This document shows, in pieces, positions 54,927 through 64,000 of a stretch of DNA of 64,000 bases. The DNA is taken from the NCBI RefSeq assembly GCF_034350045.1, contig NZ_CP133781.1, forward strand, positions 2,448,001 through 2,512,000, given 5' to 3'. A model generated the notes under the pieces. It was not told where the DNA came from. It did no database searches and saw only the letters and a program-made list of their open reading frames with translations. The position numbers and the translations under genes are program-made. This DNA is from Pseudomonas sp. CCI4.2. GTDB lineage: Bacteria; Pseudomonadota; Gammaproteobacteria; Pseudomonadales; Pseudomonadaceae. Position 1 is the stretch's first letter; the number at the start of each line of letters is the position of its first letter.

Positions 54927-56750
54927 TTAAGCGCTGGCCTTAGCGAGCAGGTAAGCCCTCCACCCGCCTAAAGGGCTGATGTCCGTAGCGCCTTGCAGGC
55001 CATAGGGTTCGCAGATGAATCCAGTCTCCCAGCGCCCATCCTCCAACTGCACTTTCCCTAGCCCCAACGGCGCCGGAATGCCGGTAAGGAACGAGCCCAA
55101 TTCGTCGCTCGGCAATTCCCAGACTTCCACCGCGATGGCCACGCCGCCTTGCTCGACACGGAGCATTCCTGGCCGAAACGGAGGGCCACCCGCCAATGCA
55201 TACAGTTTATAGTCAGCTGAACTGTGGGTGACTTCAAGTAAGCGGCCTCCCCGCTGCTTAAGCTGCCCATTCAGCGCCAAGCCGTCTAGGTGCGCGCCGC
55301 AAACCACCAGCCGTGCCTTGTCGTTTCGTGCGGTTGTCCCAGGCGCGGCAAGGTTTAGCGGGTTATCGCCAATCACGTGCACACCGGTCTGCCGTTGCAA
55401 CGCGTCGGCGAGGCTCAACAAGTATTGGTCGGTGAAGACTCGGCCAAACAACGTCACGCCCCACGGCAGGCCATTGCTCATGAAGCCGCTGGGCACGGCG
55501 ACAGCGGCGTAGTCCAGCAGGTTTACGAAGTGGGTGCAGTAGCCCAACTCCGAGTTGCGCAGCACCGGTTCGGCGGCCAATTCGGCGCGGGTGACCGGGC
55601 GAGGAATAGAGGGGGTCAGTACGCAGTCGAGTGCTTCAAGGGCTTTGTCGCACAGTGCTTTGAGTGCTTGCAGTCGGTACTGCGCGCGGAATGTTTGGAC
55701 GCCATCGACGGCCGGCGCCTTGGCCAATACCGCACGGATGACCGGCAATACGGCTTCGGGATTGTTTTCCATCAGCTCCCCCGCGACGCTGTAGCGCTCG
55801 GCCACCCAAGGGCCGTCGTAGAGCAAATTGGCGGCTTCGAGGAACGGAGACAGATCAAGGGTCACGGCTTCGCCGCCCAGCGCGATCAGATGGTTGATGG
55901 CGTCATGGAACAGCTGCGGACTTTCTGTGCAGCCAAAAAACTCCAGATCCTGCTGACGCGGTACGCCGAACTTGAACGATCTTGGGGCGCCAAACGCTGA
56001 GGCATCGTTCCACGCCGGGTTGCTGCGGCTGTAGGCGTCGCGTGGATCAAGGCGTGCAATCAGGCCGAGTAATTGACTGGCTTCACGGGCGGTGGCCGTG
56101 AACGTGCTCACGCAATCCAGTGTGCGGCAGGCCGGAACGACACCGGCTGTTGAGATCAAACCTTTGCTGGCTTTCAGGCCCAGCAAGTTGTTCAGCGCAG
56201 CGGGCACCCGGCCCGAGCCTGCGGTGTCAGTGCCCAGGGCAAAGCTGGCGATGCCCAATGCCACCGCCAGCGATGACCCCGCGCTAGAACCGCCTGACGG
56301 GTAATCCATCAGCACGCTGTTCGGACACGCGCCATAGGGAGAACGGCTGCCGTTCAATCCGGTGGCGAATTGGTCGAGGTTGGTCTTGCCCAAGGGGATC
56401 GCGCCGAGGGCAAGCAACTGCTCGACGATGGTCGCCGAAGTTTGGGGCGTGTAGGCAAATGCCGGGCACGCCGCAGTGGTGGGGATACCGGCCAAATCGA
56501 TATTGTCTTTGATCGCGAACGGCACCCCGTACAGCGGCAGGTCCTTGAGATCGCGACCTTCCAACGCTGTCAGGTAGGGTTCCAGTTCTGCGATGCTCAG
56601 TAGGTGGATAAACAGGTGATAAGTCGGGTTCAGCGCTGCCGCTTTTTCCCGTAGGGCGAGGACCAGTTGCCGGGGTGTCAGGGTTGCGGTTTGATACGCT
56701 GCGCGGACGTTATCTAGGCGTAAGTCAGTCAATTGCACTGGGTTAGTCAT
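54927..56750 (-). CDS. atzF: Allophanate hydrolase (AtzF)
   Basis: A 607-residue amidase-signature enzyme: catalytic Lys81 (VPFAIKDNID), cis-Ser in PSGGSSAGSS (about 155-156) and nucleophile Ser179 in GTDTAGSGR. After residue 470 comes the C-terminal domain specific to allophanate hydrolases (RLVVCGAHLDGLALNGQL...), which helps decarboxylate the product. It turns allophanate into ammonia and CO2. It starts 30 bases after the carboxylase stop and is the last gene of the guanidine/urea operon. Confidence 0.93.
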   Translation of the reverse strand: MTNPVQLTDLRLDNVRAAYQTATLTPRQLVLALREKAAALNPTYHLFIHLLSIAELEPYLTALEGRDLKDLPLYGVPFAIKDNIDLAGIPTTAACPAFAYTPQTSATIVEQLLALGAIPLGKTNLDQFATGLNGSRSPYGACPNSVLMDYPSGGSSAGSSLAVALGIASFALGTDTAGSGRVPAALNNLLGLKASKGLISTAGVVPACRTLDCVSTFTATAREASQLLGLIARLDPRDAYSRSNPAWNDASAFGAPRSFKFGVPRQQDLEFFGCTESPQLFHDAINHLIALGGEAVTLDLSPFLEAANLLYDGPWVAERYSVAGELMENNPEAVLPVIRAVLAKAPAVDGVQTFRAQYRLQALKALCDKALEALDCVLTPSIPRPVTRAELAAEPVLRNSELGYCTHFVNLLDYAAVAVPSGFMSNGLPWGVTLFGRVFTDQYLLSLADALQRQTGVHVIGDNPLNLAAPGTTARNDKARLVVCGAHLDGLALNGQLKQRGGRLLEVTHSSADYKLYALAGGPPFRPGMLRVEQGGVAIAVEVWELPSDELGSFLTGIPAPLGLGKVQLEDGRWETGFICEPYGLQGATDISPLGGWRAYLLAKASA

Positions 56751-56780
56751 GGCGGCATTCCGTCTAAAAATTTATGAAAT

Positions 56781-59700
56781 TCAATCAGCTTTCAAAACCA
56801 CGACCCGTTGCCCGGCACGCACAGCCGATCCAGGTTGCACGCGCACTTCGCTGACGGTACCTGCCACGTTGGCCAGCAGCGGGATTTCCATCTTCATCGA
56901 TTCCAGAATCACCAATACATCGCCGGCCTCGACCCGCTGGCCGACTTCGACCGGTACTTGCCAGAGGTTGCCCGCGATATGGCTATCGATGCTGTGTTGG
57001 CCTGCTTCTAGGGCCGCGTCTTCGGTGGCGGGCGCAGCGGCTTCATCGCTCTCGAAATTCGCCTGGCCATTGGCGATCCAGCGTTCGCGTTCGGCGTTGA
57101 AGGCGCCTTGTTGTTGCACACGAAACGCCGCGATGCCGTCTGCTTCGCGGGTAAGAAATGCCTGGTAGTCCGCTAGATTCAAGGTGCTGTGTTCGAGGGT
57201 TAACGGGTAACGCCCAAGGGGGAAATCCCGGCGAATGCGCAGTAGCTCATCAGCGCTTACCGGGTAAAAGCGGATCTGGTCAAAGAAGCGCAACAGCCAC
57301 GGTTTGCCATCGAATGCGGACACTTCCCGATAGCGGTTCCACATCTGCAAGGTGCGTCCGACGAATTGATAGCCGCCGGGGCCTTCCATGCCGTAGACGC
57401 ACATATATGCGCCGCCGATGCCTACCGAGTTTTCGGCGGTCCAGGTGCGTGCCGGGTTGTATTTGGTGGTCACTAGCCGATGGCGCGGATCGAGTGGCGT
57501 CGCAACGGGGGCGCCGAGGTACACATCGCCCAGGCCCATGACCAGGTAGCTGGCGTCGAACACGGTGCGTTGCACTTCGTCGAGATTGGGCAGGTCGTTG
57601 ATGCGGCGGATGAACTCCAGGTTGCTCGGGCACCACGGCGCGTCCTTGCGCACAGTGGTCATGTATTTTTCGATGGCGAGCTGGCACGCCGGGTCATCCC
57701 AGGACAGCGGCAAATGAACGATGCGCGAGGGCACTTGCAGGTCTTTACTGGCGCAGACGGTTTTCCATTGGTCGGCGAGGATGTTCAGCAAATCAGCCAG
57801 TGGCAGTTGCTCGGGGTGATAGTGAACTTGCAGCGAGCGAATCCCTGGGGTCAGGTCGATGACGCCATGCAGTGCTTTGGCTTCCAGCGCCTGCATCAAT
57901 GCGTGGCCGCGAAAACGCAACACCAGATCCAGCTCCGGTGCGCCGATCTCGAGTAGTAGATGGGTATCGCCGCAAAGGCGCGCTACTAAACGCGTGTCGC
58001 CCTCACCGATGTCCAACACAATGGGTGAAGTCAACATCACCGGTAGCAGCGCGCTTGCTCGCGATGGCGTCAGATCAGGCACCGTATCGCCTGCTTCGCC
58101 AACGAGTGGGCACCTACTGAGATCGGTGCAAGCCAGGGAGCGGGCGGTCCGTAGGTTGACCGGATGAAACTGCACTTTATCCCCGGCCTTGAGCTGCCCC
58201 AACTGCCAGAGGTCGGCTTCGATAATGGTCACTGGGCAAACGAATCCACCCAAACTTGGGCCGTCCGGGCCGAGGATGACGGGCATGTCGCCGGTGAAAT
58301 CCACGGCACCGATGGCGTACGGATTGTCATGGATATTCGACGGGTGCAGCCCGGCTTCTCCACCATCGGCCCGAACCCATTCCGGCTTCGGCCCGATCAA
58401 GCGCACGCCGGTTCGGCTGGAGTTGAAATGCACTTCCCAATGAGTCGAAAAAAACGTCTGCATGTAACGCTCGGTGAAATACTCCGGCGCCGCATGCGGG
58501 CCATAAATCACTCGAATCAGCCGCACATCACGTAACGCCTGAAGCTGTTCAGTCGGCACACACATACCGACATGACGATCACCCAACGGCGCAACGTGCA
58601 GCACATCACCCGTGCGTAACGCTCGCCCGCCATGACCGCCAAATTGACCGAGCGTGAAGGTGCTTTTGCTCCCCAGGTAATCCGGCAGCTGCAAGCCTCC
58701 GCGCACACAGAGGTAACTGCGTGCCCCGGCACCGGTAATCGTCCCTAGCGCCAAGGTTGAACCCGCCTTCACCAAGATCGCGGTGTTGAACGCTTGAGGC
58801 TGCCCGTCGAGTGTCACCGGAATTTGCGCACCAGTAACGGCCACCACCGCATCGGTATTGAAACGCAGCAGCGGACCGCTCATGGTGATTTCCAATGCGG
58901 CAGTACCTTCGTCGTTGCCCAACAAACGGTTACCCACACGCAAGGCTCGACTGTCCATCGGCCCGGACGGTGGCACACCCACCGCCCAATACCCCAGACG
59001 TCCCGGATAATCCTGGACGCTGGTTTGAGTACCGCCGCTCAGCACTTCAAAGGTGTTGGCGTGGTACATCAATCCTTCCAGGCAGCGGCTCCAGGGCTGG
59101 CCGCTGGCGAAAGGCGCGTCCACTAAAATCTGCCGCAGGTAATCGCGGTTGGTTTCCACCCCATACAAATGGCTGTCGTTCAGCGCCTGCGACAGCCCCG
59201 CGCTCGCCTGTTCACGGGTCGGCGCCCAGCTAATTAGCTTGGCAATCATTGGGTCGAAATACGGCGGAATCTCACAGCCAGCTTCGACCCAGGTATCAAT
59301 GCGCAAGGTCTTGCCGTCAGTCGTCGGGAAGTCCACGGCGGTCAGCAAACCAGAACAAGGTTGAAAATCCCGGCCTGGGTCTTCGGCGTACAACCGCGCT
59401 TGAATCGCGTGGCCGTTAGCCTGCAACCCCGCGCTTAATTCAAGCAGCGGTGGTAAGTCTCCAGCGGCCAGTTGCACCATCCAACTGACCAGATCGACCC
59501 CCCATACCTGCTCAGTAACGCCATGCTCAACCTGCAGCCGCGTGTTCACTTCAAGGAAATAAAAACGTTGATCTTCGCTGTCGAAGACGAATTCAACCGT
59601 CCCGGCGCTGCGGTAGTTGACCGCTTTTGCCAGCTTGATCGCCGCCGCGCACAGCTCATCGGCCATGCCCAAGGGCAGGTTCGGCGCAGGGGTTTCTTCG

Positions 59701-60413
59701 AGGACTTTCTGGTTGCGGCGCTGCACCGAACAATCGCGGACCCCGAGGGCGATGACTTCACCCTGGCCGTCGCCAAATACTTGCACTTCCAGATGCCGGG
59801 CGCGCTGGATGTATTTTTCGATGAACACCCCAGCGTCGCTGAAATTGTTTTGCCCCAAGCGCTTCACCGCTTCAAACGACTCACTCAATTCGGCAGCGCT
59901 GCGGCACACACGCATGCCGATCCCGCCACCGCCTGCGGTGCTTTTGAGCATCACCGGATAGCCGATGGGTTCGGCGGCGCTGAGGGCGTGTTCCAGGTTG
60001 TCGAGCAGTTCCGTGCCTTCGAGCATCGGTACGCCGTGTTGCTTGGCCAGCGCCCGGGCGGTGTGCTTAAGCCCGAACACGCGCAACTGTTCCGGCGTGG
60101 GGCCGACGAAGGCGATGCCGTGGTCTTCACAGGCTTGCGCGAAAGCGGCATTTTCGGACAGAAAACCGTAACCGGGATGGATCGCTTTGGCGCCGCTGGC
60201 TGTGGCAATCGCGAGGATTTTATCCACCGCCAAGTAGGTCTCGGCCGCGCCGCCTTCGCCGAGGCTATGGGCTTCGTCGGCGTGAAGAATATGCAGACTG
60301 GCGGCGTCGGCTTCGCAATAGACCGCCACGCCCTTGACCTTCAGCTCACGCAGGGTGCGCAGGATGCGGCAGGCAATTGCGCCACGGTTGGCAATCAGCA
60401 GTGTGTCGAACAT
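56781..60413 (-). CDS. uca: Biotin-dependent urea/guanidine carboxylase
   Basis: A 1210-residue single-chain enzyme: biotin carboxylase (1-450: IANRGAIACRILRTLRELKV, ATP-grasp loop KSTAGGGGIGMRVC), carboxyltransferase region of the KipA/KipI type (about 470-1080: YPGRLGYWAVGVPPSGPMDS; GPHAAPEYF; VGIGGAYMCVYGMEGPGGYQ), and a biotinyl domain with Lys1174 in ESMKMEIPL. It carboxylates urea to allophanate or, in operons carrying the DUF1989 pair as here, guanidine to carboxyguanidine. I prefer the guanidine role from context. The ATG at 60413 opens right at the biotin carboxylase fold. Confidence 0.9.
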   Translation of the reverse strand: MFDTLLIANRGAIACRILRTLRELKVKGVAVYCEADAASLHILHADEAHSLGEGGAAETYLAVDKILAIATASGAKAIHPGYGFLSENAAFAQACEDHGIAFVGPTPEQLRVFGLKHTARALAKQHGVPMLEGTELLDNLEHALSAAEPIGYPVMLKSTAGGGGIGMRVCRSAAELSESFEAVKRLGQNNFSDAGVFIEKYIQRARHLEVQVFGDGQGEVIALGVRDCSVQRRNQKVLEETPAPNLPLGMADELCAAAIKLAKAVNYRSAGTVEFVFDSEDQRFYFLEVNTRLQVEHGVTEQVWGVDLVSWMVQLAAGDLPPLLELSAGLQANGHAIQARLYAEDPGRDFQPCSGLLTAVDFPTTDGKTLRIDTWVEAGCEIPPYFDPMIAKLISWAPTREQASAGLSQALNDSHLYGVETNRDYLRQILVDAPFASGQPWSRCLEGLMYHANTFEVLSGGTQTSVQDYPGRLGYWAVGVPPSGPMDSRALRVGNRLLGNDEGTAALEITMSGPLLRFNTDAVVAVTGAQIPVTLDGQPQAFNTAILVKAGSTLALGTITGAGARSYLCVRGGLQLPDYLGSKSTFTLGQFGGHGGRALRTGDVLHVAPLGDRHVGMCVPTEQLQALRDVRLIRVIYGPHAAPEYFTERYMQTFFSTHWEVHFNSSRTGVRLIGPKPEWVRADGGEAGLHPSNIHDNPYAIGAVDFTGDMPVILGPDGPSLGGFVCPVTIIEADLWQLGQLKAGDKVQFHPVNLRTARSLACTDLSRCPLVGEAGDTVPDLTPSRASALLPVMLTSPIVLDIGEGDTRLVARLCGDTHLLLEIGAPELDLVLRFRGHALMQALEAKALHGVIDLTPGIRSLQVHYHPEQLPLADLLNILADQWKTVCASKDLQVPSRIVHLPLSWDDPACQLAIEKYMTTVRKDAPWCPSNLEFIRRINDLPNLDEVQRTVFDASYLVMGLGDVYLGAPVATPLDPRHRLVTTKYNPARTWTAENSVGIGGAYMCVYGMEGPGGYQFVGRTLQMWNRYREVSAFDGKPWLLRFFDQIRFYPVSADELLRIRRDFPLGRYPLTLEHSTLNLADYQAFLTREADGIAAFRVQQQGAFNAERERWIANGQANFESDEAAAPATEDAALEAGQHSIDSHIAGNLWQVPVEVGQRVEAGDVLVILESMKMEIPLLANVAGTVSEVRVQPGSAVRAGQRVVVLKAD

Positions 60414-60520
60414 GGCATAAACCCCGGAAACCGATGGCAGTCGGTTTCGTAATGGGAAGCGGGCCGTCCCGCTATTGAACGGTGTGCCTCGGAGTCGTCC
60501 CCGATGGCAAAAACATTAGC

Positions 60521-60590
60521 TGTCTGTAAGAGCCAACGTGTTGGCGAGGGTCCTTGCGATACACCGCTTCGCCAACAAGTGGGCTCACAG
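60521..60590. repeat. REP-like element upstream of the carboxylase gene
   Basis: TGTAAGAGCCAACGTGTTGG and GCTTCGCCAACAAGTGGGCT form an interrupted pair typical of Pseudomonas intergenic repeats. It lies in the 254-base gap between the DUF1989 gene and the carboxylase gene; otherwise nothing is seen there. Confidence 0.5.
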
Positions 60591-60667
60591 GGGTTTATTT
60601 GATTTCACGCATTGCCCCGAACGGCTTTGGCACAGGTTGAATAACCAGCGGCGAAACGATGAATATT

Positions 60668-61294
60668 TCAGTTCCATATCAGCACCTGCGCCGGTGTCGG
60701 GTTGTAGGCGTTGCACGGGTTGTTCAGTTGCGGGCAGTTGGAAATCAGCACGATCACGTCCATTTCTGCGCGCAGCTCAACGTATTTACCGGGTGCCGAG
60801 ATGCCGTCTTCAAAGGTCAATCCGCCATCAGCCGTTACAGGCACGTTCATGAAGAAATTGATATTGGGCCCGATGTCGCGTTTGCTCAGGCGGCCGTCGT
60901 GGGCGCAGGCGCGCAGGTAGTTATCACGGCAACTGTGCATGTGGCGTTTTTCCAAGGCGTAGCGCACGGTGTTGCTCTCTTGGGCACAGGCACCGCCGAG
61001 GGTGTCGTGACGGCCGCAGGTGTCTTCGACGATGGTCAACATCGGCTTGCCAAGATTGGAATACAGGACGCTGCCGATGCCCAGGTACACATTGTTTTGA
61101 CGGCGCAATGTGCGCTGCACATCGTAACGTTCACGCGGGTTGGCCACGCTGTAAAACAGCGTATCCACTGCTTGATTACCTTCCAGATCGAGGATGCGCA
61201 CGGTTTGCCCGGCTTTAACTTCTGTCAGCCACGGCTCGCCCGCGGGAATGGTCGCGGCGTAGATCGCTGTTTCGGCATGTTTGGAAGGGGTCAT
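60668..61294 (-). CDS. DUF1989 protein UAAP2, carboxyguanidine deiminase subunit
   Basis: A 208-residue DUF1989 protein annotated historically as urea amidolyase-associated protein 2. Seen: [32 protein letters not shown], and a Cys-containing [20 protein letters not shown]. The two DUF1989 proteins of such operons were shown in Pseudomonas to be a two-subunit carboxyguanidine deiminase (CgdAB). AGGAG seven bases before the ATG at 61294 decides the start over a TTG 15 bases upstream. It follows the other subunit by 11 bases. Confidence 0.85.
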   Translation of the reverse strand: MTPSKHAETAIYAATIPAGEPWLTEVKAGQTVRILDLEGNQAVDTLFYSVANPRERYDVQRTLRRQNNVYLGIGSVLYSNLGKPMLTIVEDTCGRHDTLGGACAQESNTVRYALEKRHMHSCRDNYLRACAHDGRLSKRDIGPNINFFMNVPVTADGGLTFEDGISAPGKYVELRAEMDVIVLISNCPQLNNPCNAYNPTPAQVLIWN

Positions 61295-61305
61295 GGTGGC
61301 GCTCC

Positions 61306-62031
61306 TCAAGCGAACAAACGATCAGTATTGTTAAAACCACGCTCGTTTTCCGGGCGCGAGATGCGGCAGTGCTCGGCGACACGGGCGTCGGCCTTCATCC
61401 AGCTCAGCTTGATTGGTTTGGGTGCGTACTGCGGGTTGGGGTCCATGGGGTGTTGCAGGGCGGTCAGCACCACCAAGGTGTCCATCGGCGCATACAGCTC
61501 AATGGTGTCACCGGCTTTGGAATTGTCGGCGACGAAATGCAGAGCGCCGCTGTCGTCGACGTTCACCCGGCTAAACAGGTTCAGGGTCATCAGCAGGTCA
61601 GGCAGACCCAAACCCCATTTGCCCAGTTCGACCAATAGGTTGTCGGTACCGTTACGAAAGAAGCCGTTGCGCAGTTCCTGATAGCGGCCCTGGCCGTATT
61701 TCTCCGCGACTTCTTCGGCGCATAAAATCCCGCCGATGCTGTCACTCCAGCCGCAGCTGTCAGCGGTAATCGCCGCCAACACCCGGCCCATGTCCGAGTA
61801 CAAACAATGGCCGTTGGTGAGCTTGGCTGTGTGTTGGCATTTCAGGCTGTCGGGCAGGTTCAGGCGCTCGGTTTTTTCGTTGGCGTTGAGCAGCGTCAGG
61901 CTGACGTTGGCGCCGCCGTGAACGTCAGTCAGACGCAGCAATTGGCCGCGATTGAGCACGAACGAACGGTGGCCGCCGCCGGGGATCAGCTCTTCAGCGA
62001 ACACCGGGAGCAGCGTGGTGGAGTTAGGCAT
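61306..62031 (-). CDS. DUF1989 protein UAAP1, carboxyguanidine deiminase subunit
   Basis: A 241-residue DUF1989 protein, partner of the gene at 60668. [20 protein letters not shown] near the start and the [20 protein letters not shown] segment, equivalent to the cysteine stretch of the partner, are visible. With the partner it hydrolyses carboxyguanidine to allophanate and ammonia. It begins 12 bases after the transporter ATPase stop, so transporter and enzymes form one operon. Confidence 0.85.
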   Translation of the reverse strand: MPNSTTLLPVFAEELIPGGGHRSFVLNRGQLLRLTDVHGGANVSLTLLNANEKTERLNLPDSLKCQHTAKLTNGHCLYSDMGRVLAAITADSCGWSDSIGGILCAEEVAEKYGQGRYQELRNGFFRNGTDNLLVELGKWGLGLPDLLMTLNLFSRVNVDDSGALHFVADNSKAGDTIELYAPMDTLVVLTALQHPMDPNPQYAPKPIKLSWMKADARVAEHCRISRPENERGFNNTDRLFA

Positions 62032-62043
62032 ATGAAAAGTCCT

Positions 62044-62808
62044 CTAAGCCGTTTGCAGCGAATCAATCGCGGCGCGTGCAGCGCGGCGGTCGCTGTTCAA
62101 GGGGATGTCATAGGTGATGCGGGCCCCATAAGCACTGGGTGCCTGAGGGTCGTGGCGAACCTTGTCGAAGACCAGCAGCCGCGTGCCGAGGTTGAAGCCT
62201 TCGGACAAATCGTGGGTGACCATGAACACCGTCAATTGGGTTTCCCGCCACAGATCCAGCAGCAAGCTGTGCATGTCTTTGCGAATGCCCGGATCGAGGG
62301 CGCCGAATGGCTCGTCCAGCAGCAACACCCGAGGTTGCATGATCAGCGCTTGGGCGATGGCCAGCCGTTGTTGCATGCCGCCCGACAGTTGCGTCGGGTA
62401 TTTGTCCAGCGAATGGCCGAGGCCAACTTTGTGCAGCAACACAGCGGCCTGTTCTCTGGCCTCGTGCTTGGCCTTGCCGAACAGCCGACCCAGCAGCGCC
62501 GAGCGGGGCAGTTCAAGGCCCAGCGCGACGTTGTTTAGCACCGACAGGTGCGGGAAGACTGAGTAGCGTTGGAACACCACGCCCCGGCTGGCATTGGGTT
62601 CGCCGATCAAAGGTTTGCCGTCCAGATAAATCTGCCCGCGACTTGGTACTTCCTGGCCCAGCAGCAGGCGCAAAAAAGTCGATTTTCCGCAGCCCGACGC
62701 GCCGACCAAGGTGCAAAACTCACCTTCATCGACGCTTAGGTTCAGGCCTTCCAGTACCGGTTGCTTGTCGTATTCCTGCCAGACGTTTTTCACCGAAATG
62801 AAGCTCAT
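62044..62808 (-). CDS. ABC transporter ATPase, nitrate/taurine type, guanidine/urea operon
   Basis: A 254-residue ATPase with Walker A GASGCGKST, Q-loop FQRYSVFPHLS, signature LSGGMQQRLAIAQA, Walker B LLLDEPFGALD and H-loop VTHDLSEG. It belongs to the nitrate/sulfonate/taurine branch. Its start overlaps the permease stop by four bases. It energises uptake of the operon's substrate, inferred to be guanidine or a relative. Confidence 0.92.
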   Translation of the reverse strand: MSFISVKNVWQEYDKQPVLEGLNLSVDEGEFCTLVGASGCGKSTFLRLLLGQEVPSRGQIYLDGKPLIGEPNASRGVVFQRYSVFPHLSVLNNVALGLELPRSALLGRLFGKAKHEAREQAAVLLHKVGLGHSLDKYPTQLSGGMQQRLAIAQALIMQPRVLLLDEPFGALDPGIRKDMHSLLLDLWRETQLTVFMVTHDLSEGFNLGTRLLVFDKVRHDPQAPSAYGARITYDIPLNSDRRAARAAIDSLQTA

Positions 62809-63620
62809 GCGCGGGCTCCCTCGTACCAAGGGAACGCCCGACGGGTCAGGGCCTTGAGGCCCCAATCCATGAGCCAGGCCAGCAGGGTTATCCAGACCAC
62901 GTACGGCAGAATCACGTCCATGGCCAAGTAACGTCGCACCAGGAAAATTCGATAACCCAGGCCGTCGGTGGAGGCAATGGCCTCGGCCGCGATCAGGAAC
63001 AACCACGCCGAGCCTAAAACCAGTCGTAGGGAGATCAGCAAGCGCGGCAGCAGTTGCGGCAGGATCACCCGCAAAATCAAGGTCCAGGTCGAGGCGCCGA
63101 GGGTCTGCGCCTTGATCAGCAATTCCACCGGAATCTCCTGCGCGCGTTGCTCCAGATCACGCGCCAGAATCGGCGTGATGCCAATCACGATCAGCATGAC
63201 TTTCGACAACTCGCCCAGGCCGAACACGATGAACAGGATCGGCAGAATCGCCAGCGGGGGCACCATGGACAACACGGTGAGTACGGGTGATAACGACGCG
63301 CCGAACAGTGGCACGATGCCTGACGCGATCCCAAGGCACAGCCCGAGCAACGCACTGATACCCAAGCCGATGGCCAACCGTTGCAGGCTCGAACCCGTGT
63401 CCTGCCACAGCAAATAACCGCCGGTACGCGGGTCTGCTACCAAGGCCATGCGCTTGACCGATTCGGTCATTTGCACTGCACTGGGCAGCAGTTTGTCGTT
63501 GGGGTTTTCCGTCAGCCGCGTCGCCGAACCCATGAAGTAGGCGATCAGCAACAAGGCGAACGGCAGGATCACCAAAATCAGGCGACTGGCACGATCCGGG
63601 CGGCGGTTTATCAAACGCAT
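62805..63620 (-). CDS. ABC transporter permease, nitrate/taurine type
   Basis: A 271-residue inner-membrane permease with about six helices. The ATPase-contact loop reads ELLIKAQTLGASTWTLILRV. Basic N-terminus MRLINRRPDRASR. The ATG at 63620 has AAAGGTC upstream and is preferred over a longer frame from 63692. Coupled to the ATPase gene by a four-base overlap. Confidence 0.9.
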   Translation of the reverse strand: MRLINRRPDRASRLILVILPFALLLIAYFMGSATRLTENPNDKLLPSAVQMTESVKRMALVADPRTGGYLLWQDTGSSLQRLAIGLGISALLGLCLGIASGIVPLFGASLSPVLTVLSMVPPLAILPILFIVFGLGELSKVMLIVIGITPILARDLEQRAQEIPVELLIKAQTLGASTWTLILRVILPQLLPRLLISLRLVLGSAWLFLIAAEAIASTDGLGYRIFLVRRYLAMDVILPYVVWITLLAWLMDWGLKALTRRAFPWYEGARA

Positions 63621-63648
63621 GGGCAATGACCTTTGGGCGGGGGCGCGG

Positions 63649-64000
63649 TTACAGCTTGCCGTCTGCAGCCATCTGCACGTAGCTCGGATCAAAGTGCAGC
63701 TTGAGGTTAGTTTTGTCGCCGCTGGTCACGCCGTTGGCAAACGACATGCCCACCGCACCGGTGTCTTTGGCGCCTTGGCCGAGTAGCCCGTGCTGAAAGG
63801 AGAACTCCGCCACTTTGCGCATGGTCATCGGCAACTGAGCGCTGTTGGCGAACTCAAGGGCTTCCTTGGGCGTTGCGAATAATTTGGTGGTCTCCAGTTG
63901 CGACTGGAAGCCGGCCAAGTCAGTCCCCGATGCTTTGGCCATGTGTTCCAGCGCGGCGGTGCTGGCGGCAGATTTAGCGTTCATCAACGCCACCACTTCA
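63649..64000 (-). CDS. ABC transporter substrate-binding protein, C-terminal part only
   Basis: About 117 C-terminal residues, open at the window edge, so the start and signal peptide lie outside. The visible part (ALEHMAKASGTDLAGFQSQL...LFATPKEALEFANS...HFDPSYVQMAADGKL) fits a periplasmic binding protein of the nitrate/taurine/thiamine-precursor type. It is the first gene of the operon in this window. Any guanidine riboswitch would lie upstream, beyond base 64000. Confidence 0.8.
   Translation of the reverse strand, partial: EVVALMNAKSAASTAALEHMAKASGTDLAGFQSQLETTKLFATPKEALEFANSAQLPMTMRKVAEFSFQHGLLGQGAKDTGAVGMSFANGVTSGDKTNLKLHFDPSYVQMAADGKL

Noticed and set aside
59472..60452. 326-codon plus-strand frame opposite the carboxylase
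   Set aside because: Shadow of a GC-rich gene; the opposite strand has complete catalytic motifs.
60659..61681. 340-codon plus-strand frame opposite the two DUF1989 genes
   Set aside because: It spans parts of two real genes on the other strand and has no recognisable domain.

Overview
The window is a typical chromosomal segment of a fluorescent or plant-associated Pseudomonas. The evidence is close recognisable homology to Pseudomonas families (PhaG, AruI-type decarboxylase, MifS/MifR with the alpha-ketoglutarate permease, CopABCDRS, PtrA, the DUF1989 pair), a GC-rich sequence, and scattered Pseudomonas REP-like hairpins.

Layout. 1-4.4 kb: end of a secreted protein gene, a double-Cache periplasmic protein, a DHA2 drug exporter, a LysR regulator. 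4.5-12.8 kb: a catabolic and uptake block with an AruI-like thiamine-diphosphate decarboxylase, an aldehyde dehydrogenase, a Tat-exported PotD-like binding protein with two permeases and an ATPase, and an AraC regulator; it looks like uptake and oxidation of an amine or guanidino compound. 13-14.5 kb: small housekeeping genes. 14.5-16.6 kb: a tandem family of secreted peptides made of 13-residue DGADHVGAN repeats, three intact and one decayed, each behind the same promoter-like sequence and an upstream box at near-fixed spacing; two copies also share an almost identical terminator. 16.6-21.3 kb: alpha-ketoglutarate permease with a good sigma-54 promoter, next to its sigma-54 activator and sensor kinase. 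21.3-33.9 kb: BglX, a LemA/TPM trio (one with an apparent frameshift), a methyltransferase, an EamA exporter, a SIR2-like DUF4917 protein, YiaY-type alcohol dehydrogenase, then Tsx porin and a purine permease behind a long structured leader.

34.0-47.5 kb is a copper-resistance island: copC-copD, a laccase-like oxidase with a Met-rich protein, copRS, a Cu P-type ATPase, a PtrA-like peptide, copA-copB and a CopG (DUF411) protein. It ends next to tRNA-Gly(CCC). Three near-identical TNACA-N4-TGTAAT boxes mark the probable CopR regulon. I saw no integrase and no att repeat.

47.8-54.8 kb: phaG, a GGDEF/CWC/RsuA operon, and a 1116-residue toxin-like protein with a caspase-like HG...C pattern at its C-terminus. 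54.9-64 kb: an ABC transporter, the two DUF1989 proteins, a 1210-residue biotin carboxylase annotated by homology as urea carboxylase, and allophanate hydrolase. This gene set is best read as guanidine, not urea, assimilation.

Strongest candidate for something undescribed: the 14.5-16.6 kb repeat-peptide array with its shared cis-element. Next are the toxin C-terminal domain and the tsx leader RNA.
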